From positions 4,650,001-4,714,000 of the forward strand of contig CM106586.1 in NCBI GenBank assembly GCA_048013815.1: a stretch of DNA of 64,000 nucleotides. The letters run 5' to 3'. The notes beneath the pieces are model-generated. The model was not told the origin of the DNA, did no database searches, and worked only from the letters and a program-made list of their open reading frames with translations. Position 1 is the stretch's first letter, and the number at the start of each line of letters is the position of its first letter. This DNA is from Setoptus koraiensis (Eukaryota > Arthropoda). A program made the translations under genes and the position numbers. Below, piece by piece: positions 11,161 to 22,892 of this stretch.

Positions 11161-12467
11161 TCATTCGAACAACCTTTGTAGCACTTCATAGGTCAGCAAA
11201 GTAAAACCAAATTGCGGAGCACTCCTGAATATTCTGGCCGGACCACCTTTCCAGAAGGCCGCGAAACCCTCCTCTTTATAAATTTTGGCTAATCAAGAGA
11301 ATGAAAATTAAGTTTTATGAAGTAAACATATTAAATAAAAAAATGAAGAATTATAATATTCAAGAGATACTGTCGTTTGGATACTTACATATAGCATCAA
11401 GCATTCCATTATAGATAGTTTGGCCTTCACGTGCCTGGACTTGTAGTCTAGTTTTAATAACATCAGCTGGAGTGACCAAGTAGGCCGCGGGCACTCCGGC
11501 TATAACAGCAGATATCAACAAGGAACTAGGATTATTGTATCCATTTTCGTCTGCAAATTGTTTCTTAAAATGGGCGTAGGTCGGAAAATAAATGGCTGAA
11601 AAGGGTATATCTCGCGCAAAGCAAGCTTTGGAACCCTGTATATTGGACATTTGAAGTGATATGGATGGATCGAGAAATGATGTTAGTTGGCAAAAGTTTC
11701 TCCATGATGTGTAACGGGTAGAGGTCATACAATAGTTATGTAGTGTGGAATGATGCACTTGGTGTCAAACATACTTTGTATAGGCCCCTAAGTCCAAGTT
11801 CCCTAATGACGTCGAAAGCCCTAGTCTTGGGTCCGGTGACAATTTCACCGACGACCTGTAATCTGATTTTGACAATCTCAAGCGGGTTAGTGAACATCAC
11901 TTGAGAAGCGCCAGCCTGTGGTGGGGGGGGGGAGCGGTTATCGGAAGCAAAGAAACGATGGAAACAACAAAGAATTAGCGCGTGCTTTGATTCGCGGCTG
12001 CTATTACACGGCGATTATATTATTAGTATGGATCATTCGGATGTACTTACACAACCTCCGGCCACAATCTCTTGCCAAACTTCAATTTTACCTGTTGCAC
12101 TAGTTAGTTTGCCCCTGACAAAGTCATTCATAGTCAACTTGATGGCCTTCTCGGGACACACGCCCACCAATTGTGGCAGCAGGCCCCTGTAGAGGCCGGT
12201 GGGTCCCTCGTATCTGATAACTTTCTTGGCGCAATCCAGGCTACTTCTGTACATGAGTTCGCCAACATAGGAGCCCGTGCGTTGATTTTGCATTCTAGTT
12301 TTGACCAGGTCGATAGGATAGACAACAGTGGCGCCCGCTGCGCCAGCTATAGAGCCCAATGTGAATCTGAATAGACTCTCGCGGACCTCGGTGAAGAATT
12401 GTTGCACGCTGTGGACGGGGGTTCTATCAGCTGTTGTGGTGGCGTCTGGAGAATTGGGCACACTCAT
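11161..12467 (-). CDS. Aralar/citrin-type mitochondrial carrier, carrier domain only
   Basis: Four exons in phase: 12467-12051, 11915-11775, 11635-11389 and 11288-11161, all with GT..AG borders, giving 310 residues. All three mitochondrial-carrier repeats are present, with signatures [10 protein letters not shown] (residue 51), [11 protein letters not shown] (150) and [11 protein letters not shown] (242). Similarity is clearly to the aspartate/glutamate carriers SLC25A12/13 ([57 protein letters not shown]), not to the glutamate carriers. Those exchange matrix aspartate for cytosolic glutamate plus a proton across the inner membrane, feeding the malate-aspartate shuttle. Human aralar has about 300 N-terminal residues of EF hands and about 80 C-terminal residues after the carrier; both are missing here, the protein ending LQRLFE. 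A CAG acceptor-like site at about 12486 leaves open an upstream exon, but no EF-hand sequence is seen upstream in the window. Confidence 0.9.
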
Positions 12468-12653
12468 TGTTGTGTGTGTGTTGCTGAGCAATGAGGACAG
12501 GTGTTGATGGCGATAATAAATAGTAATAATGGCGTGTGTCTAGTCTGCCGGCCTGTGTGAGTATCAATCAAGTTGATTAATTGATTGGTTAATTAATTAA
12601 GTCACGGGAATATGGCACCAACAACAATAATTGAACTTGTGTATGAGGTGAGC

Positions 12654-12680
12654 GTGTGTGTGTGTGTGTGTGTGTGTGTG
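12654..12680. repeat. (GT)n microsatellite
   Basis: Uninterrupted GT dinucleotide run of about 13 units, upstream of the aralar-like gene. Confidence 0.95.
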
Positions 12681-13096
12681 GTGGGCAAAATGGCGAGCCT
12701 ATCCATGTGTGTGAATTGTTTTGTCGGGGGGCGCATATAGACTGTACGGCTATGCGTTCGTCTATGCGTTTGTACGTACGCGTCGCTCATGACGCGATGG
12801 CACATTGGTTTGCGAGGGCGCATGCGTCGCGTGAAGGGTAGGTAAGGGTTGCGCACAGTTGGCTACTGGCTGCTGCGGCACAATGCCGAATCGTCGCCGC
12901 CAATAGACGCACGCAGGCGAGCGTACCGAGCATACATTTAGTTTAGCTCTTAATTTCTCCTTGTCGCCAGTCGCGCCGAGCTAGACATACTAACACACAT
13001 GCGTGTACTGCCAGCCGATGGGTGCCTCCGCTCGCTGACACATGTTAGTGTTGTTCGAGTCACTCGAATCGAGTGTTGCGATCCGGCCGCCGCCGC

Positions 13097-13114
13097 CGCG
13101 CGGATATCCGCGCG
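13097..13114. repeat. 18-base perfect palindrome
   Basis: CGCGCGGATATCCGCGCG reads the same on both strands; it sits in the CpG-rich patch and could bind a dimeric factor or be chance in CG-rich sequence. Confidence 0.7.
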
Positions 13115-14588
13115 CCACTCTCCGCATCTCCCGTGTTGTGTCTTGTTGCGACTGGCAACTTGTGAGGGGCGCACAGCAACACACACACACGGCGGCAGAC
13201 TGCAGCAGCAGCACGGAACGACAGAGCGTCAACGCGCCTCGCCATGAGCATTCAATCCCACAATATCTAACAATTATCTTGTCGCTATTGGATTTATGCT
13301 CCGCATTGCATAATGGGCAGACTGTCTGTAGGCTGGCAAATGCGCTTGCCAGCGACTATCCAAGGCTGTCTGTTGTCTGACATTGATCGCGCGCTGTGTG
13401 TGACATTCACGTCGCCAGCCGCAAGTTCAATGTGACACACTGTACTTACGTGTGCGCAGCAATGCTGTCACACTAACAACAGTAGTGAACAGTCTACAGT
13501 AGTACTGTGACAGCAGTGCACTGTGCACGTACAGCCTGTACGATACAGAATGTCGCACATGTACGCGCTGTATCGGCTGTATTCGGTGGTGTTATGCAGG
13601 CGGCACAGCGCGCAGCCCAACGAGTTGTGCGTGCGACTCCTGTGACTGACGCCTAATGTTACATGTTTATATATTTATAATGTACAATGATGCATGTATA
13701 ATGCACCAATCACAGTGCACTCATACACGCAATTGTGCATTGTTAGAGGACGCGGCCGTTTCACCGGGCCGCGCTTGACGCAGCCGCCACCAGGTAGCGC
13801 TGCCGGCGCCAAGCTGGCTCGCCACAGCCAGCTCGGCACCGACTGGGCTCTGCACCGCGCACCGTGCACCGTGCACTTGCAGCAACCTACATCATGCCTA
13901 CCAGTCACTGGTAACCAGTGCACCGTACATGCGCAATCTGTGAGTCACAGGCTGTGACTGGCTCGCTGCGCATCACAAATTAACATAACATAACAGTTAG
14001 CATAAAAGGTTGAAAATTTCAGCCTGAAATATATTTTATACATGTGATGTATGCTGCTGACGTAATATGCACGTTGGATGCATATTGGCTGCCTGTAGCG
14101 TGTGCAAATCCGCTGCCAATGTGGCCGACAATTAGACAGTTAGACTGGCTGGCACGATAGCAGTGGGCAGTTAGTTGGCGATGCATCAATTAGGAACAGC
14201 GTCGAGTCACGATCTTGTGATCGTTGATGCTCATTAGCGCCGCTAATAACGCTATGGCGCTAACAAAGTGGGACAAAGTTATGCGCTCGACGGATAAACG
14301 ACCTTGAAAGGTGATGCAAGCTCATTTTGCGAGCTACAGCCGCTTTAGTAGACGCTAATGAGCTCCGGCAGCCAAATGGCACCGCCCACCGAACTGATGC
14401 TGATCAATCCAACTGACCCAATCATGTGTTATGTTACCCAATGTTACCTGTTGTGAGTGCGTCAGTGCATGCGCCCGGTCGGCCGGCCAAAACAGACGCG
14501 CAGATCGATCAGAGGGAGAGATCGATTGAGACGATCATTATGATGGTCACATTATGATGGTCATTTGTTTCTCGTCTGGCCTCTGGTT

Positions 14589-14626
14589 GAGCCGACAGCG
14601 ACTGGTCGAGCCGACAGCGACTGGTC
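14589..14626. repeat. 19-base tandem duplication
   Basis: GAGCCGACAGCGACTGGTC occurs twice head to tail without mismatch. Confidence 0.9.
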
Positions 14627-15302
14627 GCACGGACACAACAGACACCGGCATCATGAATCGTACGGGCCAACGTGAACGGTGCGTGTTACATAATGTGCAA
14701 GCGGGGTGTTTGTTTAGCTGGCCGGTGGCAACGACATTTGACAGTGCGAATTTGTCATTGAACCCCAGCCAGTCACACAATTGGCAGCGCTTTTGGGCCA
14801 ACGACAGCAACACACAAGACAAGGCCACTCGAGACAACAGAACACATTGCGACAGATTGCGTCAGCGACGCTGGCCAAGGTCAATCAATGTAGCCAACAT
14901 GCCCGCGAGTGGCCAACAAAAATCTAAAAGTTTATACAGGCATAAGTGCCCTCGTCGGGCTTCCTCTACCCTTGATTGACTTTATATTTTATTTTTACTT
15001 TATACAATCTGTACATAATATAAAATAAAGTGTCTGCGTTCTCACACAAGTGTCATTATTGACTCTGACTAACTAGCCCGGCTCGTCAACAATTAATGAA
15101 AAGCCAATCAAGCATGCTCAATGGCGACTGTTGCTCAATGGTGGCTCAATGGTCACTGTTGTTCAATGGTCGCTGCTGTTGTTTAGTGGACAAAACTGGC
15201 AGCTTGCGCGCCAGACTCCCAACATGCACTATATATAATATTGTCACTAACTATAAACTATTATTCGTCACGCTCTATGTGCCCAGTGCGCCAACTTGGG
15301 CC

Positions 15303-15338
15303 ACTACAGGTGACACTACAGGTGACACTACAGGTGAC
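15303..15338. repeat. 12-base unit, three perfect copies
   Basis: ACTACAGGTGAC is repeated three times. The unit contains the E-box-like CAGGTG, so the array gives three evenly spaced candidate bHLH/zinc-finger sites; whether it is functional is unknown. Confidence 0.85.
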
Positions 15339-15384
15339 AGTATGAGGCAACTTGCACGAACCCATGCGCCATTGACAGTTGCTT

Positions 15385-15419
15385 ACAGCTGACGGTGCCA
15401 GCACAGCTGACGGTGCCAG
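15385..15419. repeat. 17-base duplication with one-base spacer
   Basis: ACAGCTGACGGTGCCAG occurs twice, separated by one C; each copy holds the E-box CAGCTG. Confidence 0.85.
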
Positions 15420-15900
15420 TAATGAGACGGCGACTGTCATCAGCGGGCTATCATCGTGTCTAGACGCTTTGATGGAGTTTGTTGAAACAATTGCGCCATC
15501 GCACATTCTAACTTGATTTGTTGCTCCATTCGAGCGGCCGGCCGGCCGGCGTTCATGCAGCCCGCTCGTCTGGCCAGTGGCTCTATTGATGAATTGGCGA
15601 GTCGGTGAGTCAGTGAGTCGGCGAGCTGAGTTGGCCAGCTGGCCGCAAAGGAAGTGTCATTGGATCTGTCTTGTGAGCACAAGTTATTTGTTGATCAATC
15701 ATCGTCATTCAATCATCATCATTCAACGATAATCACGGCCAGTGTCACTTGATTGGCGAGGTCACTCACACTGACACCCGTTGTTGTTGTTGTTTCATTG
15801 AATGTTGGTGCTGCCACCAAAAGGCTGATGCTGCTGCTGCTGCGGTTAATGGTCGTGCTCGCAATCGGCACTGGCCGGCGCCAGTGGCCAGTGGACAGTT

Positions 15901-15948
15901 GCAGCTCAGGTGAGCAGTCGCTAGGCAACTGCCGCTCACCTGAGCTGC
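15901..15948. repeat. 15-base perfect inverted repeat, 18-base spacer
   Basis: The arm GCAGCTCAGGTGAGC (15901-15915) is matched exactly by its reverse complement at 15934-15948. Each arm contains CAGGTG/CACCTG, so the pair also forms two opposed E-box-type sites. Confidence 0.85.
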
Positions 15949-16969
15949 TGCCGTGCGATATACAAATAAACAGCGCGTATCAGATCACATAGCGCATTTA
16001 TAGCGCATGATTTGTCATGCGGACGCATGCGGGCCGATACATTTGGCCAGCCTCGGCGTTTAATTCGAGCATGCGTTTGTGATAAGGTCAAACCGTTTAG
16101 TATGGTAGCATCGCACTGATGGCGTGCCGGAGCGCCGGCAATTGTTGATCGGGCTCACTGCGGCCACTTTGCCTCATCGTTGGTCAACTAATTAGATTGA
16201 CCATGTCCACGCTATGCGTCCCCACTGCGCCTGACATATATGACTCGTCTCTGGCATCGCATGCCTCACATGATACGAGTCATATCACCACGCTGCAAAT
16301 TCAAATCAAATCCGGGCTCATGCCACAATGAACCCGGCCATCATTGTGCCAGTATTGTTCGTACGCCCACCACTGCAATCCGGCGATTTGGCCAAGCTCA
16401 GCGCTGCACCATCAAAGCTCAACGCTGCACCATCGAAGCGCAAGCTCGGGCAAGCTCATTGATGGATAGATAATTGCTAATGAAAAATAGCCAAAACAAA
16501 ATTGATTGATTATGCGAACAGGGAACTGGATCATCGCACACGGTGTGTGTGTATGTGTAAAATAAAGCGTGGGATTTGGTTTAAATTGTTAAGATTGCGG
16601 TTGTATGACATTGTCTATTGATTCTATTGTCATGTGTCCAATCACATGTGCCTAATGTGTCGCCTAATATTGTTGCTATTCATGGTGTATGTATACAATG
16701 GCATTAACGTACTGTGTTTGCTATGTAAATAGCGGACACACTCGGCCTGTCTGATGCATTGTTCACTGCATCGAACAAAGCAACAAATTCAAATTCAAGT
16801 CTGGTGACATTGACACACAATTGTTGCACTTGTCCAGTTCTCATTAGTAGTGTATTTTAGTTATCCCAGTCGCGCTGTCATGATGCCTGCCCGGCAACCA
16901 TTGTGCCCATTCACGGCACCATCTTTGTTTGTTTGCTGGTTGGAGCTGGTTCTCATTTTGACTTTTGAT

Positions 16970-17008
16970 GCAACTAGCTGGACGCAACTAGCTGGACGCA
17001 ACTAGCTG
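16970..17008. repeat. 14-base tandem repeat, about 2.8 copies
   Basis: GCAACTAGCTGGAC repeated head to tail, the last copy incomplete. Confidence 0.85.
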
Positions 17009-19890
17009 GTGCAACTGGCGACTTGCACCAAAAATCCGTGTTGCATGCCAAGGAATCAGCTTGTGCCCTCTCTCTGGCATAAGCTAGCCAACAAGGGTGA
17101 GCGCAAAACAATTGATGCCGGCCACTGGCCAAATCTCACTATAACAACTAACAGCGGTCGTCTTGGCAAACGGTACTGTCTCAGGCTGCCTGTAACACAT
17201 TTCTGTCTAACAGCAGATATGTGTTATTATATTACAATGAGTTTGATGTAATAATAATAATAACGTATTACGACAGAGCTAAATGGGTTGTGTGAGCCAG
17301 TTGCATCGACAATTCAGAACGAAATCAGCTGTACGGAATCGGTGATACGAAATCAGTGGGCGGATGATGAGATCCAGCGGTAGCTGGATAAACCAAAAAG
17401 TTGTTGGTTGTTGTTTGGCATAAACAGGCCATGGTAGCGTATGCCCGTGATTAGTTTAGCTCGGTCGCGCATGCGGTGTCCCCATCATCATTGCGAGTTT
17501 ATAGTCAAGTTTATATAAATCATGAATGTCTTACAAACACCGACTGTATTATGTGATATTATGTGATGATATCCTAAATATATTTCGACAGCACACACAC
17601 AACTGCACTGTCGGCGAGCCAGTGCGCCAGAGCAAGTGAACTTGACCTTGCCAACAACACCACCGGATCATTGTGATACGCTGCTGCTGATTTTGACGAA
17701 TGGTGCCTACGGGTCGAGAGATGCCGCACAACCCATTCTCAAGTCATAAATAAGTCAAATGGAGATGAGGCATATTTGAAGCATTGTTTACTCCTTTCGG
17801 TTGCTTACAACGGGCGCCAATAATAAGCCGAACACAGAGGAGCCCTCCTGTCTGGCCGTCATTGCTACCAATGGTCATTGCTAACATTGGTCATTTCATT
17901 TAGTGCCGGCTAGCCCGTACACACAGAGCATGATATATGTAAGGTTGTATTGGGTCGGTGTTGAGCGTCGCCGACAAATCACATTGAGAAGGGCTAAATT
18001 AAATCAAATAATGGCAGGCGCATAAAAACGAACGAATTCAATTGTTTGCCTCTATCTAATAGGCAAACAACGGCGTCTATTAGATGGACGCTGCTGACAC
18101 TGAAACGACCATTCATTCAAATATATATTATATAATATATATATGTATATCCTGTTTAGGTCTATGTGCATCAATAATCATACAGCCAGCAATGGTCGTT
18201 GTGTGCGCTTCAAAATTCACACAACACCGCTGATGGCTGCAGCTCGGATTCAATGAACCGAATCGCAAGTTAGTTGCTGATGAGACAAACCAATAATACT
18301 AATAATAAAAGCGACGAAGACGACGACCGAAAGAAGAGCAAAGAGAATAGAAGCCAACGCAGGTACGCTACAGACCGTATCATCAACTACCGTATCGGTA
18401 GCGGCAACCCAATGGCTGTTGCCGCTGTTGTTGTTGCTGCTGCCGCTGCTGCTGTTGAGCTGAGTTGAATTGTGATAATCTCTGAGCAGCGCCAGTGTAT
18501 ATTACATAATAATGTAACCACCATGATGATCATCATGGTCATCGCATACAAAGTCACTCGTCATTACATGATACAAGTCAATAAAGATATATGCTGTAAC
18601 ATCATCAACTCCTTCCTGAAACGCTGACATGTGTTTGTGTGTTGCCATAAATGCTGCATGTGTAGACGGACGCATTGCATTGACATTCGGGGATGGCATT
18701 TCGTTGTTTGGTCACTCGCCGGCAATGCCAGTAATTGGAAGGCTTTCGCAGCGCACGACCATACGACAGGTGTGATGATGCTCGTAGGTAAATGGTGCAT
18801 CATTGGTTACACCTCTGAACAACACTGAGCCATTGGAATTGCACACAATTCCATTGGCTCACGCTTCATTCATCATCAGTGTGTAGTATGATGAGGTGCA
18901 CACGACACGCCAGTCTCAAAGAATACAGTGAGCGGGCTGACCAATGAGATGAGCAATAAGAAATAGATGGCTCGAGATAAAATAAATTTAAAGTTAGTTA
19001 CTGTTCGTGCATGATAGAGCGCATCGTCTGACGGATCGGGCGATCACACCTAGGCTATTGTATGGCTACCACTGTTGCTGTGTGTATCATCGTGTGGTCA
19101 ATCGGACAAAGATGATTGTCGCTATTAATCAGCAAGCTCACACTGCACTGGATTAGCGCAATGAGGTATCTAATGGCAATTGCGTGCATTCTCAGTTTAT
19201 CTCCAAGCTTGTCAGCATCAACAATTGCGCGCAACAGGCGGCAAGAGCGCCGAGATAGAGGGAGAGAGAGAGAGAGAAGCTAATCACAGCCATTCCATTT
19301 AGTAATAAAACATAGACAAACAGCTAGATGGGCTAGTTAGGCGATCACTCTATCCACTCAGCGCGCTGTCTAGACATGCGAGACGAGCCGAACAAATGAA
19401 TATACTACTGTAGTGGGCAGGACCATGAGTTGAGTTGTGTCAATAACTGCAACTATAGGACCAACCCCATATCCTCACTTTATTCCGTTCTGCCGAAAAT
19501 ATCCGACAACTAATTCTCATGGAGGCAAAGTCACACACACAGTGGCCAGAAGATTGTAGGAACAATAGTAATATCATATTATTTATAGGTTTGTTCCGTT
19601 CACACCAACGAGTGCAACGCCGCCACCGCTGAGACATTACAATTGTGGGATTCTAACACACACACACACAATTGCGTAACGCGAACAAGAAGTTAACGGT
19701 CTACGACGGTCATCGCTTTTCTGTCAGTGGCAAAACTGTAACAGAGCTCACACAAATATAGACTAGGAAGGATAGTCACACAGTGATGGTCATCGATATT
19801 GCGGTCAATGTGTAAGCGACAATCAAATAAAACTGGCCCAACAATAAGTATGACAGAGTAGTTAGTTGTCGCTATTGTTAGTATCAACAA

Positions 19891-19918
19891 ACCTGATATA
19901 TATATGTATATATCAGGT
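19891..19918. repeat. AT-rich perfect hairpin
   Basis: Twelve-base arms ACCTGATATATA and TATATATCAGGT flank a four-base loop. It is too short for a usual pre-miRNA. Confidence 0.75.
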
Positions 19919-20900
19919 ATTATATAACAAAGGAGCGAACGATGCGAATCATCGCTTCCTCCGATCACACATACATCAACACACACAGAGAATTATTTCC
20001 ATCATTTGTCAGCAGTTAAGTTGAGTGTGGTCTCTGGGTCGGTCAGTCCATTGCGCTGTTGTTGTCCATTGCGCATCGACCAAATCAAATTCGTTGTCAA
20101 TCATAATACAGTCAGACAGATCGATCGAGAAACCTAAAATGAGAGAATACAATTCAAAGCTCATCCTACACTAGACCTGTCAACACCGAATCATTTTTTA
20201 CACAATGTCACCTGTTGTGCCTAATTTATTCACGCCGAAACATACATAATAGAATAGTAATATAACAAACAGTAGTCAATAATTTAATTTATTATATTCC
20301 ATCTTAAATAATAACTTAAACAACAACAACGAGTAAAAGATAAAATAAAATATTTCTGCATTTGCAACATTAACAATTGCACACACAAGCAATTGAATAC
20401 ATGCAACAAGATTATTTTGTCGTGTCACATTAAACCGACATCGCCTCAAAGTGTCTCTATGTGTATATATGAATAGTAAATATATTTCTCATAGCCAAAC
20501 AAACAAGATGTTTATTTCAAGAGTGATAATTAATGTAAGTAATGGTTGTCAACAATTATCTGTTTGTCGAGTTGTCGCAAATACGCCAAGCTATCCGCCT
20601 CGGCGAAACTGCGTTTGGATTTCGCGCGCCAAACCGAAACGCGCCCTTTATCTTATGCAAAAAGTTCTGCACTACATTGTAGAAACCATTCGTCAATATA
20701 GATCAATATAGAGAGGCCTGTCATACAGCGTGCCTCGTTACCAGATAGGATTACTTTTTATTTTAATCTAATTGATTTATTTTATTCCCTCGGAACATTA
20801 TCACAACTTGATTTATTTATCCTAACATCACACGATATTTCAAATAAAAAATCAGGCAATTATATATATATTGACTTTGAGCTGCAATATCAAGACAATC

Positions 20901-22853
20901 ATGATGATTAGTTCTTATCAGGAGTCACAAACTTACGACCCTTACCCAATACCTGCACCAATAACATTAAAAGCACATCCAGCCAGCATAAACGATCGAC
21001 AGCAGCAACAACCTAAACAGATTCCTAGTTCAGCAACACAATTAGAGAATGCGCCCACTTCCTTTGTTGACAGCTTGGCCACATTTACTTGGGAAAAGCT
21101 TAGAAATCAAACAATTAATCCTCTCATCGACAAAGACCTCAGCAAGCTAGATGATTCAAATAGTGATTCAAATGGCGAAATAATTGACGACGACGAAAGC
21201 ATTGCTGATCAGAGTTTAGATGATGGCCAGCCCAAGAATTCAACCAACACTATGGAAGATCAATATGAACAACGTCACAGGCAGCAACAACAACCGCAAC
21301 CACAACAACCGCAACCGCAACCACAACAACCACAACAATCTAATAATAAACAGTATAGAAAGTTGGAGCATCGCGGAGCAGATATTGGATATTCTCAAAA
21401 TTCCCAATACTCAAACCCAGTTAATCTGCCACTCATGACTACGACACCCGTAGAGCATTCAGAATCGGGTTCGTCAATTTCGACACCATTGATGGCCACT
21501 TCCACTGCGTCTACCTCATCGCCATCGGCCCAAGTCTACAATCAGTATAGTCCATATCAGCAAGCCAACAGCAAGCAACAACAGTCCTCGCCGCCAACTC
21601 GTCCTCTATCGATGGCACCGTACGCTAACGATCATTATCATAGTAGATCAGAGCCAACAAGGGTGCCCCAGTTCGATTCAATGGGTGAAATGTTTGATCG
21701 ATCAACAAAAACATATGAGCTATCTATGCTTAATTCAATGAGCCAAATATCTGCAACGCTCTCTAACGATAATAACGAAGCCCATAATAGACTTGTCAAC
21801 TCTCCCAATGCTGCCCTCAACTATAATCAACAATACAACAACAATAAAGACAACTCTTCTTCGCTGTCTAGGGAAAATCACCAATTACACTATTCGCCAA
21901 TTGGACTACAACATAACCACACTGAATTGAACAATAATCAAAAAAGCTCATCAATATCACCAATACTTAATAGACAATATGTAGAATCTAGTGATGACGG
22001 CGCGAAAATGTCGATCAAGTCAAATGCCGCCCAAGATCAACAAAGACAGGTTGACTTGCAACTTAAGCAACAACAACCAATCAGAGGTGTCAATGACAGA
22101 TATGTTAGCGCAAGTCAACAATATGCCGACGTGAACGAGTTGCAAGCCCTGATGAAAAATCTAAGCTACGCAAGCAACACCAGCCACAATGTTTCAAGTA
22201 GTCAGGACAATGTTAACAACAATAAAACGAACACACCGGCGTCTCATTCTGCAACAAAACAGTCAAATGATTCAACACCAAGCGGCCCACAGAAATATTC
22301 TAGTCAGTACCCATCATCGACAACTTCAAATTCTAAAGGAATTAACAATCCAACAGATAGTAGTAGCACCAGCACAACTTCGGCTATTATCACCGGCAAT
22401 AACCGTTTGCCGTCCATTATGGATAGAATTGGATCAATTGATAATGGTCCGCTATCAGGACAAGATGATAGATTGATCATGCGGGACATTGGCTCTTCTT
22501 CTTCTCATTTGATGGATTCCCAATCAGCGAACGACATGTCAGCGTCAGCATCGAGTATTGCTGATGAGTTTCACAATCATAATACCATTATTAGTCAGCC
22601 ACCATTGGATGTGCCCCCTGGACATTACGCTGCCTCTTTCATCAATGTGACAGCACCAATGATACCACCCCTGTCCGCCAGTGAGGCCATGGAAAATTCA
22701 ATACAAGCTGACAATATGTATCACGTTGTGTCGGTGGCACAAAATTCCGATCAGTCGCATATGCATCAAAACGAACACTTGAATAATACTGCTTTGAATT
22801 ACTACAACAATCCCATGGCTTCGACACATCAACAACAATCACAACAACAACAA

Positions 22854-22892
<39 letters not shown>

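Larger units (their letters stand above)
12468..13400. promoter_or_regulatory. CpG-rich patch upstream of the aralar-like carrier
   Basis: From about 12,720 to 13,350 the DNA is much richer in G+C and CpG than its AT-rich surroundings. It contains a GT microsatellite (12654-12680), an 18-base perfect palindrome centred on GATATC (13097-13114) and overlapping short ORFs on both strands that look like by-products of base composition. The position suits a promoter of the minus-strand carrier gene. No protein family was recognised here. Confidence 0.4.
13401..20855. other. Long region without a convincing gene
   Basis: About 7.5 kb between the carrier gene and the ZP gene. Many short ORFs overlap on both strands without family resemblance, and I treat them as chance. 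The sequence holds short tandem duplications (14589-14626, 15303-15338, 15385-15419, 16970-17008), an inverted repeat (15901-15948), an AT hairpin (19891-19918), a small GA run (19259-19276) and, near its right end, the likely promoter and a possible 5' exon of the ZP gene. The 13.4-16.4 kb part is less AT-rich than 17-20.8 kb. Confidence 0.5.

Noticed and set aside
14554-14979. 141-codon ORF on the plus strand
   Set aside because: An ORF of 96 codons overlaps on the other strand, composition is non-coding in style, and no domain is recognisable.
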